Source of the DNA: Mycocentrospora acerina
Taxonomy: Eukaryota > Ascomycota > Dothideomycetes > Pleosporales
DNA: 64,000 nt
Assembly (NCBI GenBank): GCA_022701365.1
Contig: JAKUHH010000040.1
Location: 806,001 to 870,000 of the forward strand
Reading direction: 5' to 3'
Shown here: positions 44,195 through 55,500 of the stretch, one piece after another
Numbering within the stretch: the stretch's first letter is position 1
How the letters are laid out: every line of letters starts with the position of its first letter
Program-made: the position numbers and the translations under genes
The notes under the pieces: model-generated
Database searches by the model: none
Told to the model about the DNA's origin: nothing
What the model saw: the letters and a program-made list of their open reading frames with translations, nothing else

Positions 44195-47100
44195 TTACTC
44201 GTCATCATCATCGTCATCGTCTTCGACAACCCATCGTCCCCTCTTCCTGGACACAACAGGCCCATCATCGTCATCATTCTCCGAGATCGAGTCTGAATCT
44301 ATAACAACAACAGCCGTTTTCTTGTTTGCACTCGCGCGGCCACCTGGTTTGACAACCACTGCGTCGTCATCGTCACTGTCGCTATCACTACTTACAATAG
44401 CATCATTATCTGTGACGTCGCTCGTAAAGAGCTTATCAGCAACTGGGCGATGTCTTGATCTAGCTGCCATCACAACAGCCTGCGTTCCCTTTCCAAGACC
44501 AGAAAGGTCCAGATTCGGGAGACTAGATGCTGGAACATCGCCGTCGTCATCTTCGTCCTCCACAATGAAGCTTGCGAGCTCAGAGTCAAGCTTATACGCT
44601 TGTGTGTCCTGCACTTCCTCTTCGCCCAGAGTATCGTCCGAGCCTATCGTGTCGGCTTGCGAGCCGAAGCGGAAGCGTGGATCGGTTGGCGGCGGCGATG
44701 ATGAGGCACCCTCTCCTGCAAGTGCAGACACTCGCCAGTTTGGTGTTTTTATTTTGGCTGGTGTACTCTGAGCTTCCCACTCTCGGACTGGTGTCTCTGT
44801 AACAGTGGCACTTTTGCGTGGACGGCCTCGAGGAGCCGGCGTCTTTGGAGGCGCCATTACTTTTGGGTTTGCAACGGGTTGGGCTGGAGGCTTTGGCGCA
44901 GTTTTTGCCTTTGCCTTTGGGCCAGGTTTCGTTTTGACCTTGGGCTTCGGGAGCGATTGCGACGCGGGATCGTCATCAGCCCACATGTCCACGTTCATGA
45001 CCGGCAACGATTCCGTGTCTGACACTAACACATCATCCCCGGTTTCTGCTTCGCAATCAGAGTAGTGCAAATTTCGCTGTAATTCACTGAGTCGATCGTC
45101 GTCCATGTTGTGCATACGCTGCATCGTCTTGACAAATCTCCGTGTGACGCAACCGGGCCCGGAAAGGTGTTTCGTGTTGGACAAGATCCGCTGGCGGTCA
45201 GGATGACGGCTCAGGTCGAGCTCGGTGACCACTGGGGCCTCATCATCGTCGACTACAATCTGGAATCGTTGCTCTAGTTCCTTGGTCAACTCTTCGGTGA
45301 GTAACACAGACTCAAGTGACGGCAAATCTAAAATCTCTTCGCTTGGGTACACTGGCACGACTGCCTTCTTCGCACGACCCTTTGGCACTATTTCCTCGCC
45401 CATACGACCTGCAGTGACAAAGCCAGTGAGAACGCCATCTGGCATGTGGAATTTCTTGGGTGGTGCTTTCATTCGACGACCCTTCTTTGGCACTGGTAGC
45501 CAATCCTGTTGCGACTTTTCTGGCGGAATGTCGATTTTGCGCCGGTCAACTGTGGGCTTTACATCTGGAGGCAGAATGCGGCGCGAGATTTCGTCATGAA
45601 AAGTGAACGATGTTCCATTTGCAATGAGCTCCTGCATCTTCTCATAGCTGTCTTTTGCCTTGTTTGCATCATTCTCCTCTTTGCCTTGCATTTGAAGCAT
45701 GACGATTTTTCCCTCACGCTTTCGTCCAGTACGACCCATCCGCTGTAACATGCGAATTGGAGACGCTTTCGAGTCGTAACAGATGATCAAGTCGACCTCG
45801 CCAATATCGAGACCCTCCTCGCCGATAGATGTTGCAATAAGCGTATTATAGGTGCCTGCTTTGAATTTCTCGATTACCTCCAACTGCTCCTTCTGATTCA
45901 TACCCTCCGAGTTCTTTGCTGTTGACTGTCCGACGAACACACGAGGGCGGATCATTGGCTGATGCCTCTTCAGCACCCGGACAATCTCCTCGGCACTGTC
46001 GCGGAAGTGAGCAAACACCATGATTCTTGTCTGTGTATTCGGCTTATCACCATCATCCGCATTTGCAAAATGGGTCAGAATGACTTCTTGTAGAAACTCC
46101 AACTTTGGATGTCCGATAAAACTGTCGTCTTTTACCCACGCCTCAAGTCGCACCATGAGTTTTTTGAAGGCCTCGCTGTCAAGGACTTGCTTCTTATACT
46201 TGGATTTCGTCTTCTCGCTATCTTCTTTAAACGCCCTCATTTTGTCATAGAATGGGCCAATGCCGTGGTATTTAAGCAAGTCCATGCCATGGGAGATTGA
46301 GGCAAGGATTGTGAATACCATTCTGACCATATTCTTCTGACCCGGATTCGCGTTTCGACCAGCGTCCTGCATCCATTTATTCGACGCTTGCGTACAGCCA
46401 AATGGTGTTAAACTCCGGGGATCCGAACTGTAATAGGCATTTTGTCCCGTGACAATCTTGACTAGAGGTTGCAGAGCCTCGCTATACAAGCTCATGCACA
46501 TTTCCATCTCTTCACTGTTAGTAAAGACGTGCTTTTCGATTTTGCGCTGATGCACATAACTGCAAATATCCATCGAGTTCTCGGTGCGAATCTCAACCCT
46601 GGAGATGTCTAGTCCGTCAATCACTTTCTGGACAGCATCAACATCTGCACCAGGGGTAGCCGTGAGAGCCAATACGCGGAAGCTTTGGTTAAAGCGTCGC
46701 AGGAAGCTAACAACTTCGACATAGGCGTATGAACCAGTTGCACGATGTGCCTCGTCGACTACAAGAAGAACAATCTTTTTAGGGTCTGCATAACCAGATT
46801 TGAGATCATTCAGAAGCGTCTGAGGCGTCATGAAAAACATCCTCTTCTTTTGCCACTCCTCTGCTCTCAGAGCTCGGTTCACTCCTCCCGTGAGCATGGT
46901 TGTGGACCAACGTGGAATGCCGGCAATATTGTAGCAAGCTTCAATCTGCTGGGAGACGAGTGGTTTGGTTGGCGCAACAAACACTATCTGCGCATCCGTG
47001 GTCCATCTATACCAATTCAGCATAATAGTTGCCGCAATAAAAGTCTTTCCGAGACCAGTGGGTAAAGCGACCAGAAGATTATGGAAAAGACCTCTCTGCA

Positions 47101-48178
47101 CAATATTAAATTGATAGTCTCGAATCGTACCCAAGTTGGTCGGATAGACCCATGTTTTCATTGCTTCAGGATTCAGTTGGTGATGTGTAGGCGGCTCTTG
47201 CTTCTGGTCAACGATGAAGCTGTAACGCTTGTTGGCCTGTGATTGTGGAACCTCGCCGTTTACGCCTGCGTGTCCAAATAGTGTAGTTTGCCGTAGGCCA
47301 GTCTGAGGAGCTACCATCCTTTTACGAGATGCTGAGTTTGTTGCGACATCGTTATTTTGCTTCTGTGGAGAAGATGACGAAGACGCAAACGCATCAGAGG
47401 GCAAATCCGCCAGATCTTGCGTAAAGTCGTACCCAACCGTCACACCGTTCGTTAAAGGAAGTCTAGGAGAGTCGTCAAATTCTATGGGAGATTCAGGATC
47501 AGGAGAATCTGGCTTCTGGTAATTGGATCTTGATGATATGGACTGTCTACCAGATAGAGCCACAGGTTTTACAGTGTCCAACTTTGTCCGTTTCGAGGGC
47601 TCAGACGGCCGATGCACCCCAATTGTCGTTGCAGACTTCGCCCATATCGCTCCTCGTGGCTTCCATGGCGGAGAGTGCTCTTGCGGAGGTTGAGTGAAGA
47701 ACACATCTGGCATATCAAGATTCATTGTCGGAACATGTATGCACTCTGCCCTCTTCTGAGCAACTGTGGCTTTTGCAGGTGACATATCTTCCATCTCTTT
47801 ATCATAGCCATCGCCATCGTCATCATCATCATCATCATATTTTTGCTTTGCCTTAGTCCTCTTCGCCCGGCCTACTGGTCGCTCATCTTCCGATTTGCGA
47901 CTTGCAGGCGAGACAATATTATTGCTTCCGTAAGAGGAAGCAGAATCAAACAAATCAGAGTCTTCTTCATCAGATAAAACGAATGGTCCTCGCCGAGCAG
48001 TTGGTTGTTGTTTGGGTAGCACAGATGTGGTTCTACCATTTATCTGCCCAGTCTTCCTTCGCTTGGCGGGCCTAGGTGACAGCTCGAACGCGGGCGTATT
48101 TTCTTTCTCAACCTGGGTAGTAGCATTAAGAAACTCGGTGTCGTCAAACTCATTACCGTAGTCGTCGCTGTCAGACAT
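44195..48178 (-). CDS. MPH1: ATP-dependent DNA helicase Mph1 (FANCM family)
   Basis: One long exon; from ATG 48176-48178 it encodes 1327 aa. An in-frame ATG at 48290-48292 would add 38 residues, but the MSDSDDYGNEFDD start resembles known Mph1 starts and the ACGCGT boxes would otherwise be coding. Motifs: Q-like region, Walker A ALPTGLGKT near residue 373, DEAH in VVDEAHRATG near 478, LALTATPG, and helicase C motifs ATSIGEEGLDIG and QRMGRTGRKREG near 783-815. Mph1/FANCM unwinds D-loops, remodels forks and limits crossovers during repair. N- and C-terminal parts are acidic and low-complexity; the extreme C-terminus ends in a run of Asp and Glu (VEDDDDDDDE). Convergent with the rhodanese gene, 163 bp apart. 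Confidence 0.95.
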   Translation of the reverse strand: MSDSDDYGNEFDDTEFLNATTQVEKENTPAFELSPRPAKRRKTGQINGRTTSVLPKQQPTARRGPFVLSDEEDSDLFDSASSYGSNNIVSPASRKSEDERPVGRAKRTKAKQKYDDDDDDDGDGYDKEMEDMSPAKATVAQKRAECIHVPTMNLDMPDVFFTQPPQEHSPPWKPRGAIWAKSATTIGVHRPSEPSKRTKLDTVKPVALSGRQSISSRSNYQKPDSPDPESPIEFDDSPRLPLTNGVTVGYDFTQDLADLPSDAFASSSSSPQKQNNDVATNSASRKRMVAPQTGLRQTTLFGHAGVNGEVPQSQANKRYSFIVDQKQEPPTHHQLNPEAMKTWVYPTNLGTIRDYQFNIVQRGLFHNLLVALPTGLGKTFIAATIMLNWYRWTTDAQIVFVAPTKPLVSQQIEACYNIAGIPRWSTTMLTGGVNRALRAEEWQKKRMFFMTPQTLLNDLKSGYADPKKIVLLVVDEAHRATGSYAYVEVVSFLRRFNQSFRVLALTATPGADVDAVQKVIDGLDISRVEIRTENSMDICSYVHQRKIEKHVFTNSEEMEMCMSLYSEALQPLVKIVTGQNAYYSSDPRSLTPFGCTQASNKWMQDAGRNANPGQKNMVRMVFTILASISHGMDLLKYHGIGPFYDKMRAFKEDSEKTKSKYKKQVLDSEAFKKLMVRLEAWVKDDSFIGHPKLEFLQEVILTHFANADDGDKPNTQTRIMVFAHFRDSAEEIVRVLKRHQPMIRPRVFVGQSTAKNSEGMNQKEQLEVIEKFKAGTYNTLIATSIGEEGLDIGEVDLIICYDSKASPIRMLQRMGRTGRKREGKIVMLQMQGKEENDANKAKDSYEKMQELIANGTSFTFHDEISRRILPPDVKPTVDRRKIDIPPEKSQQDWLPVPKKGRRMKAPPKKFHMPDGVLTGFVTAGRMGEEIVPKGRAKKAVVPVYPSEEILDLPSLESVLLTEELTKELEQRFQIVVDDDEAPVVTELDLSRHPDRQRILSNTKHLSGPGCVTRRFVKTMQRMHNMDDDRLSELQRNLHYSDCEAETGDDVLVSDTESLPVMNVDMWADDDPASQSLPKPKVKTKPGPKAKAKTAPKPPAQPVANPKVMAPPKTPAPRGRPRKSATVTETPVREWEAQSTPAKIKTPNWRVSALAGEGASSSPPPTDPRFRFGSQADTIGSDDTLGEEEVQDTQAYKLDSELASFIVEDEDDDGDVPASSLPNLDLSGLGKGTQAVVMAARSRHRPVADKLFTSDVTDNDAIVSSDSDSDDDDAVVVKPGGRASANKKTAVVVIDSDSISENDDDDGPVVSRKRGRWVVEDDDDDDDE

Positions 48179-48774
48179 TGCGTGTCGGAAACTGATGATG
48201 AGCGGCAATGTTCGACGGGTGGCGTTGTTCGCGACGCGTTGTGGAGAGAACGCGTCGATCAGTACGCGATCAGGTGATCCAAACACAGCCATTCATCCAA
48301 CGCCAGGGTGTTTTGAACGCCAAGAGCCCCAAACAATACTGTACGACGTAAAATCTGTCCTAGTGCTGCTGTGCACAGTGTCCGCGAAAATGTTTCCGAC
48401 GCACAGCAAATAAAGTTCAATGGTATGCAGGAAATGAATCCGTTTCCGTTCGTTTGGGTGAGAAGGTAGCCTAGATGCGGCATAGCGACTTCCTAAATTG
48501 GCCGGGCTGCGATCATTCGCCCCGAACCATGCCCCCTAGGAACGAGCATTGCTTAAAGTGCAGCTTTGTCGCTGTGCTTTCTTTTAGGGTGTCATTACCT
48601 TTTCGTACCTTTCAAATCAACGTCGATCACTTTCTACACTTTCATTACAGGTCTTTCATTCATTTTCTCGAACTTTCCAACTCAACCACACACATTCTCT
48701 CTCTCTCTTTTTTTCAACCCAACTCAAATTCATACGCATTTCACTCTTTTGTACCACGCGGCCAAAGTATCAAA
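48179..48774. promoter_or_regulatory. Divergent promoter of MPH1 and the GPI-protein gene, with MCB-like boxes
   Basis: 596 bp between divergent starts. Two ACGCGT boxes (48234-48239, 48250-48255) and one ACGCGA (48264-48269) lie 56-91 bp upstream of the chosen MPH1 start. The side near the GPI gene is pyrimidine-rich (CT repeats at about 48690-48712), common for strongly expressed fungal genes. Confidence 0.5.
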
Positions 48775-49360
48775 ATGAAGTACACTGTTGCTATTCTCAT
48801 GTTTGCCATGGGCGTATTCGCCATTCCTCAGCAGGCCTCTTCCATTACTAGTGCTCCTGCGACCACTTCCGCGCCTAGCTACCTCACTCCTCAGCAGAGC
48901 TGCGCTGTCGCATGTGACGCGGCTGACGTGAATTGCCGTGCAGCATGCTTTGGTAATGCTCGTCCCAATGCTTCCCAGGCCATTGAGACCACCGAATGTG
49001 CGGCCAAATGTGATCAAGGCTCCGGATCTCCCGAGGACACCCAGAAGTACTCCGATTGTGTCCAGGGTTGCATCGCGAAGCTCTTCCCCAGTAGCCAGAC
49101 TGTCACTCTTGCCAACGCTGCTGCGGGCTCGAGCACTAACTCTGCCGGTGCGACTGGCTCTGGTGGTGAGTTCATCATACTTCTTTGTCGAATGACGTTG
49201 ACCACGTTTCTAATTCTCCACAGCTACTGGAAGTTTGAGGGCCACAAACACCGCTTCTAGTACTATCTCTTCCTCTGGAGCTACTGGTGCTGCCAACTCC
49301 AACTCTGCCGGATTCGCAGGTGCTGGCCTTGCTGGTCTCCTGGCGATCTTTGCTTTTTAG
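48775..49360 (+). CDS. Small secreted cysteine-rich GPI-anchored protein
   Basis: Exons 48775-49165 and 49224-49360 encode 175 aa. An N-terminal signal peptide (MKYTVAILMFAMGVFA) precedes a Ser/Thr/Ala segment. Eight cysteines follow as four CxxxC pairs: CAVAC, CRAAC, CAAKC and CVQGC. Then comes a Ser/Gly/Ala-rich stalk with TISSSSGATGAANSNS and a C-terminal hydrophobic tail (AGFAGAGLAGLLAIFAF), a typical GPI attachment signal. The CxxxC-paired module occurs in fungal cell-wall GPI proteins; it is not the CFEM spacing. Probably a wall or surface protein; no enzymatic residues seen. The exon 2 end was fixed by splicing G|CT with a 58 bp intron. Confidence 0.85.
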
Positions 49361-52300
49361 ATCTACGTTTCACGTTTATCATCTAGTGGTGATGCCTGCT
49401 CGAGGACAGGATTGCCGGCCAGATAGCTCAGTAACCGGACCGAGAATAGAATTTCGAACCACTGTCATTGATGTTATGCTCAATTTGTCTGGTTGTAAGC
49501 CATCTAAGACGAGGCGTTTGGTAGCTGGCACTTTTCAAAGGCTCTTTCGCGTGAAAATCACATTACACTGTTGATGATCACAACTGAACCACTGGGCAGC
49601 TTCCAAAGTCCGGAAGGTTTATGATGTTGCTTGCCTGCTGAGTGCCTCGTTTTGGTGTAAGGAGAGTTCCTAGTGGTATTCGCGTTTTGAAACTAGATAA
49701 AGCCATTCGTGTGAGATGTTGGCCCAATTAATATAATTCTTCTCTTTGCCTTCTTAGGCCTGTGCTCCTCTTGTGCTTTCTGAGCTTCTGGAATGCAATA
49801 GTCGAACCAAGAGATACTGTTGACGATTTGTATTGACACTAGAGTTGTGAACGAGCTAATGAGATCATTCGAGTTTATGCTTACCATTTGTCGCAGGTCG
49901 GGTAAAACATCGCCGCACGGCCCAACGCTGAGTAATAACGGCTTCGGAAACGATCTCGAAATCTGGAACCAACGAGTTGAGTGACGCGCAACTCCCAGCC
50001 TTATAAATATATGATGCCAGCCAATCTCCATATTTTTCCAACGAAAGCCTAGTTTTTGAGGACATTTCTATCATGATGGCAATTGTTCTTGTAAATTGTC
50101 GGACAGCCTGCGGAGTCGGCAAATAAGGTCTCGAAACATGTCGCAAGTCATGCACTGGCGCAATTATGAGGGATGGATTTGATGTTCGCCGATTTTGCGG
50201 TTCACGATCGCTGACAGGTTCGATCGACAGCCTTAAATCGATTTATGTGGCTTTGAGCAACCACATAGCTCAGACACTATAGTTACAAAGTCCACCGGCT
50301 TTCTCAAGTCCATCGACGTTCATTTACTGGTAAAAAAAATTAGTGTCATCATTCTTCTGTCAATTCGGACACTACAGAAGTGATGGAACTTCTTCACGTG
50401 TTGCTGAGCGTGTTCATGCTCATATGCACTGTTCTCATAGGAGACAAACCGCAAACCCCCTCCAAGCACGGGTCATGATTGGTTTTTTGCTCCTAGAAAA
50501 ATACACTGCTTTGACTCGAGCTTCTGTTCAGGTAGCTACCAAAACGCATTTGGCGAATACGTGATGGATTTGAAAGGTGGAAATACGAGTTGAACGGCTC
50601 ACACCTTCGCCAGGCACAAAAGATCAACGGTAGTGACAGGAGGTGTTCACTCATTGCGGTCATGCTCAATAGAGAAGTGTTGGGTTCGAGCACAGTGCGA
50701 AAGTTCCCTCTGTTCAACCGGTTCCAGCAGCCAAGCCGAGAAGCCACGCGCATACACGTCACCCCAATCACGATGCAGTTTATTAGCCACGTCGAGCGAT
50801 CGACCTGGGGAAGCGAAAGACTTTCTCTCTGTTCCAAAACTCTGAAGCCTGAAATGCAACTGAATTGCTCCTCAGCCTTTTCAGCCAAGCGGCATGAGGC
50901 TGCGAAGCTGTCGACGTGTCTGGTCTTGTCGCAAGTGATGCGCACGTCGCAAATCTATTATTCTTTCTCTCTGAAAAGCGCACCGCCGAAACACAAGCCT
51001 GTTCCGTCGTCAAACTGTGCGGGTAACCGTCCACCAAAGTGTGGGCTAGAAGCTGATGTGCGCACACGGCGCGGAGCGATATGAAGTGAGGTTTGGCGCT
51101 TTGGCGCCAAGGTGGTGAGCCTTATTCAGCCCAGCCACAAGGTCCGTCACGCTCGAGTCTCTGATTGGAGTGAAAAACAAGCGACAAGCGCTTTTTTGGC
51201 TTTTCCCCCAAACCGAAGCCATGACGACGGCGACAGATCTGCTAGCGCCCTGCATACTTGACCCGCTGGGTGATCCCGCGTGCCACCGCTCACTCCCAAA
51301 CACCTGCACAGCGATATTTGATGCCACCTTTAATGCAGAAGGTGATAAGAGTCGCGTGTTTTTGTTGATCGAACAACTGCTGTGGTCGGGCCGTCTGGCG
51401 ACAAGAAAAATGGCTGTTGCGAGGATGCTGCGCGAGCGGCCGACACGCGATGCCGAGAATGAGCACCATAATTGGCCGAAGGGGAAGCTCGTTGGACGTT
51501 GCAGGTTCGACTGCTGCACCTGCAGACGGCTACACAGGGTGTGACGGAGTGGCTCGGTGGGGAGATACGGTGTTGATGTCTCCAAGTTGACAAGAATGAC
51601 CGAAGTTGGTTAGATTAGTCGTTTGCTTGACATCTTCAGCGCTCCCATATCGCCCCCCCCTCCAACTTTCCTTGCTGGAGCCACTTACTGGCAGGATTGG
51701 CTTTGAATGGCCACAGGCCGCATGCGAATCTGACGTGCAACTTTCGTACCTAGTCTTGTCAAGGTCCTCGTCATCTGCATTACACATGAACCGTCACCCA
51801 CACACCAAGTTGATTAATTGGCGATCTCCACGTGAACATTAGCCCCCGATCCACACCGTCGCCCCAGGGCCGAATTGAAGTCGCGTTGCTGTACAAATGG
51901 AGTGTGCCTTCTGACAGGGGTACGTCGAGGTCTCATGGCTCGCATATGGATTCCACAAACGTGGAATGGTGTTCCTGAACACGAAGAAAACGTTCGCACG
52001 GCAGAAGAAGCGCAACCCCCTTTAGGGTTCATGCGGTCCTCTCAGGAATATGCATCTGTAGAGGAGGAGCATGAGCCGCAGCAACGTTCGAGACTGCCAG
52101 GCGGATCGAGAGGGATGCGCGTAAGATATTATGAACTCAGAGCACCCTTGCGAATCAGCTAGCCGGCAGACCCAACTAAGTGGATTAGGTCCGGGAAAGG
52201 GTAAGCTTGGCAAACCCGATACCCATTCGCTCTATCCCGCCGCCCTCGTCTTCTTTCTGCACAAATCCTCCATCATCTCTCACTCTTTCATCGATTCTGT

Positions 52301-52583
52301 CACGCTACGCGCTCCCTTGTCCGAATTGAACCCGCTCACCATCTTCGCCACCAGTTACAAAATCCCGCCAACACTCCAAGATTGGCGATTCCATCCTTTT
52401 CCTTCCACATTCCAGTGTGTATGCGCTACTGGACTCGTCTATGTCACCTTGACCATTTCCTGTGTCGGGCCTTGTCAACAACCGCCCTGGCGACGGCCTG
52501 CGTCTGTCGTCAAAGGGACTCTTGTCGTTTATTTGATTTGTAAACTGAATTAAAACTCTCATTTGGACCAGTAATTCGGTATC
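49361..52583. other. 3.2 kb gene-free stretch upstream of SNT2
   Basis: Between the GPI-protein gene and SNT2 (both on the plus strand). I tested frames at minus 49693-50155, plus 50590-51084, both strands around 51046-51593, and plus 52131-52553. None has a family motif or a clear ATG-plus-splice model. The last about 400 bp before 52584 is pyrimidine-rich and probably the SNT2 promoter and leader. Confidence 0.5.
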
Positions 52584-55500
52584 ATGGATACTAGGAACGG
52601 TGGGGATGGCGAAGTCATGCCTTCTCCAGCAGTCACCCAGCCGCGTGCAGAACTCACGCGCGGCGAAAATGATATAAAAGAATATGTTACGAATCAAACA
52701 GGTATCGCAGATGATATATCGCCTTCAAGAGGAACCAGCAGGGCTTCTTCGACCAGAAACTCAACCCCTGCAGCGGCTTCCTCGATGATCCGTCAATCCG
52801 CGGAGGAACCTGAAGATTCACTATCTGTTGCAGAAAACATTCAACCGACGCAAGAAACTGCAAAAGCTGCGTCAAATTCTGAGCTTCCTCCTAGCAAGGA
52901 AGATGAAATCACCGCCGCACCCTATGGCACGCGGTCGCGCAACCGTCCGGGCAGGTCACGGCCAAATTATGCTGAAGATGCAGAAATGGACTTCGAAATG
53001 ACTGCTGCGCCTGCGAACGGAACTACCTCTGATTTACCGTCGCGTAACTCTATGGCTGCCGAGAATGGGCAGCCTCCTGCAGTAAGTGGAAAGAAAGGTA
53101 CAGGAGTCGGTCAGAGCAATGCGCCGTGGGGTAATTCCGGAACCAACCCGAAAGACGACCCAGCCCTCGTCAATGTTCCCGACACACCAGCGATCACTTT
53201 GGCACCTCCGGCAAAAGCAGCCCAGCAGCCACCAACTAAAAGACGAAAGAACGCTGCCACGAATGCCACAAATGGAGGTCTCGCTAAAACCGCCACGCCA
53301 AGCCAGACAGCAGCGAAGCGTGGCAACGGGAATCATGCCATGATCGTTGCGCCCAGTGCACGCGAGTCCAGCATGCTCACGTTCGAAAACACTGGCGCAT
53401 TTTTAACCAATGGCCGCTTGGTCGCAGATGATGGCCAAACTGTGTCTGTCAACGGTAAGTTTTGGTCTCCTTTTTCCGCAGCTGTCTGTCATCATGTTGG
53501 ACCAGCCAAGTCCAACGGCCACTTTTGCGATTTCTAATTGGGTGTCTAGACCATGTGTACCTGGTGTGCGAGCCGCCCGGAGAGCCCTATTATCTGTGCA
53601 GGGTCATGGATTTTATTCACGTCGACAACGATCCAAGGCAACGTATTGAGTCAATGCGAGTTAATTGGTTCTACCGGCCACGGGATGTGCAGCGCTACAA
53701 CAATGACAGTCGCCTGGTGTACGCAACGATGCATTCAGATCTCTGCCCCATCGCGTCGTTGCGAGGGAAATGCCAGATTCTACACAGAAGCGAAATCGGC
53801 AACCTGGACGAATATCGCAAAACGAAGGACAGCTTTTGGTTTAATCAGGTCTTTGATCGTTTTATTCATCGTTGGTACGACGTCATTCCCACTTCTCAAG
53901 TTATCAACGTGCCCGACAAAGTCAAGAGAGCTTTGGACGAGCGATGGAAATACATTTGCCTCGAGACAAGCCGAGTGAAAGAGTTGACTAGTGCAGTAAA
54001 GAGCTGCAAACGATGTGTTGGTTATTGTGCTTCGTAAGTAGACGATGCCAGTCCTACACGTGACCTTAACTTACCCAATCAGGAATGACTCTGTGGAATG
54101 CGCCGTTTGCCACAACACATATCATATGAACTGTGTACGACCACCTCTGTTAAAGAAACCATCACGTGGATTTGCTTGGGCTTGTGGGCCATGTAGTAGG
54201 GCACAGGAAAAGAAATTGGAGGCACGCAGAACGCCGCTTGTAGGTGTAAACGAGGAAGGGGACGAGGAAGAGATGCTCGACGAGGAAGAGGAAGAAGTTG
54301 GCGGTGACACCAATGCGACGACGCCCGATCCCGAGATTCAGGTTGATCTGCATCCTGGAACACAAGCCGAGATAGCTCTAGCAAAAATGTGGCCGATGCG
54401 ATACCTTGGCATTCACTGTCGAGTCGAAGATGCGCTACAGTACGACGACAGGGCCATATACCCACGCGCTAGTTCTCGACTTGGACCGCGACACCAAGCA
54501 AACGTAAACGTCTGGCACGACCATCCCGTGGAGTATGTGAAGCCTGCCGAGATTAAGAAACGCTACGTCAAGTCGGCAGGCAACAAGAAAGAGAGCAAAC
54601 TGACCAAGGAGACTGTTGCTGCGATCGAAGCGGACAAGGCAGAAAAGGCCAAACGCCCTAAGTGGGTCATGGATGAACCGCCAGGTTTCGTTCGTCGGGG
54701 CGAAGACTTGCCGAACAAGGACTCAAAGTGTACAGCAGAGCTCATGTTCAAAATGCCTCCTCTAGGCGTGCACTCCTCTCGCGGCGGTGACGACAGTCCG
54801 AATATCACTGAAGAGGATGTGAAGGCGTACATGGAGCGAGCTAAAGCTCTCGCTAAACAACACGTCGGAGTGGAGCCATACAATACCGACTTCCTCGACA
54901 AATGTCTAGCTCTTTTCACAAAGCACCAATACGACGCCACTGCGGCATTGAAGCAGGTCAAGAAACTTGACAAGCGAAAGGACTTGAAAGAGCCATCTCT
55001 TACCAAGGAAGACGAGAAAAAATGGAACGAGGGAGTCGCAAAGTATGGCTCTGAGATCAGAAGCGTACGCATGCACACTAGCAAGACCATGTTCTATGGG
55101 GATGCTGTTCGATACTATTACATGTGGAAGAAGACACCCAAAGGCAAGGAAATCTGGGGCTCATATAGCAATCGAAAAGGCAGGAGTAAGAAAGTTGAAC
55201 CTGATGCGCAAGCACGGCTCCTGGACGATGTCGCGGATAACCAAGACGACTCAGCTTTCGATAACGAGAAGGCTGTCCAGCGCAAACGTAGCTTTCAGTG
55301 TAAGTTCTGTAACGCTCGACATTCTCGGCAATGGAGACGTGCTCCAGGTGTTTCACCAGGCCAAATGGTACCCGCAGATGGTCGGTCGAAAGACAGGTCA
55401 GGGTTTGTCGTAGCTCTTTGTCTACGATGTGCAAGCCTTTGGCGCAAATACGCAGTAAAATGGGAAAACGTCGATGAGATTGCCAAGAAGGTCGCTCAGG

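Noticed and set aside
49430..49480. tRNA-like string (agatagctcagt ... ttcgaacc)
   Set aside because: The D-arm-like and T-loop-like pieces are in opposite orientation and do not fold with a 7 bp acceptor stem.
49693..50155. Two overlapping minus-strand frames with a GTAAGC donor between them
   Set aside because: The longer frame starts with GTG, its first ATG is internal, no branch site is near the acceptor, and no family is recognised.
51480..51540. T-arm-like ggttcgact in a GC-rich stretch
   Set aside because: No D arm or anticodon arm at the right distance, and the stem is mismatched.
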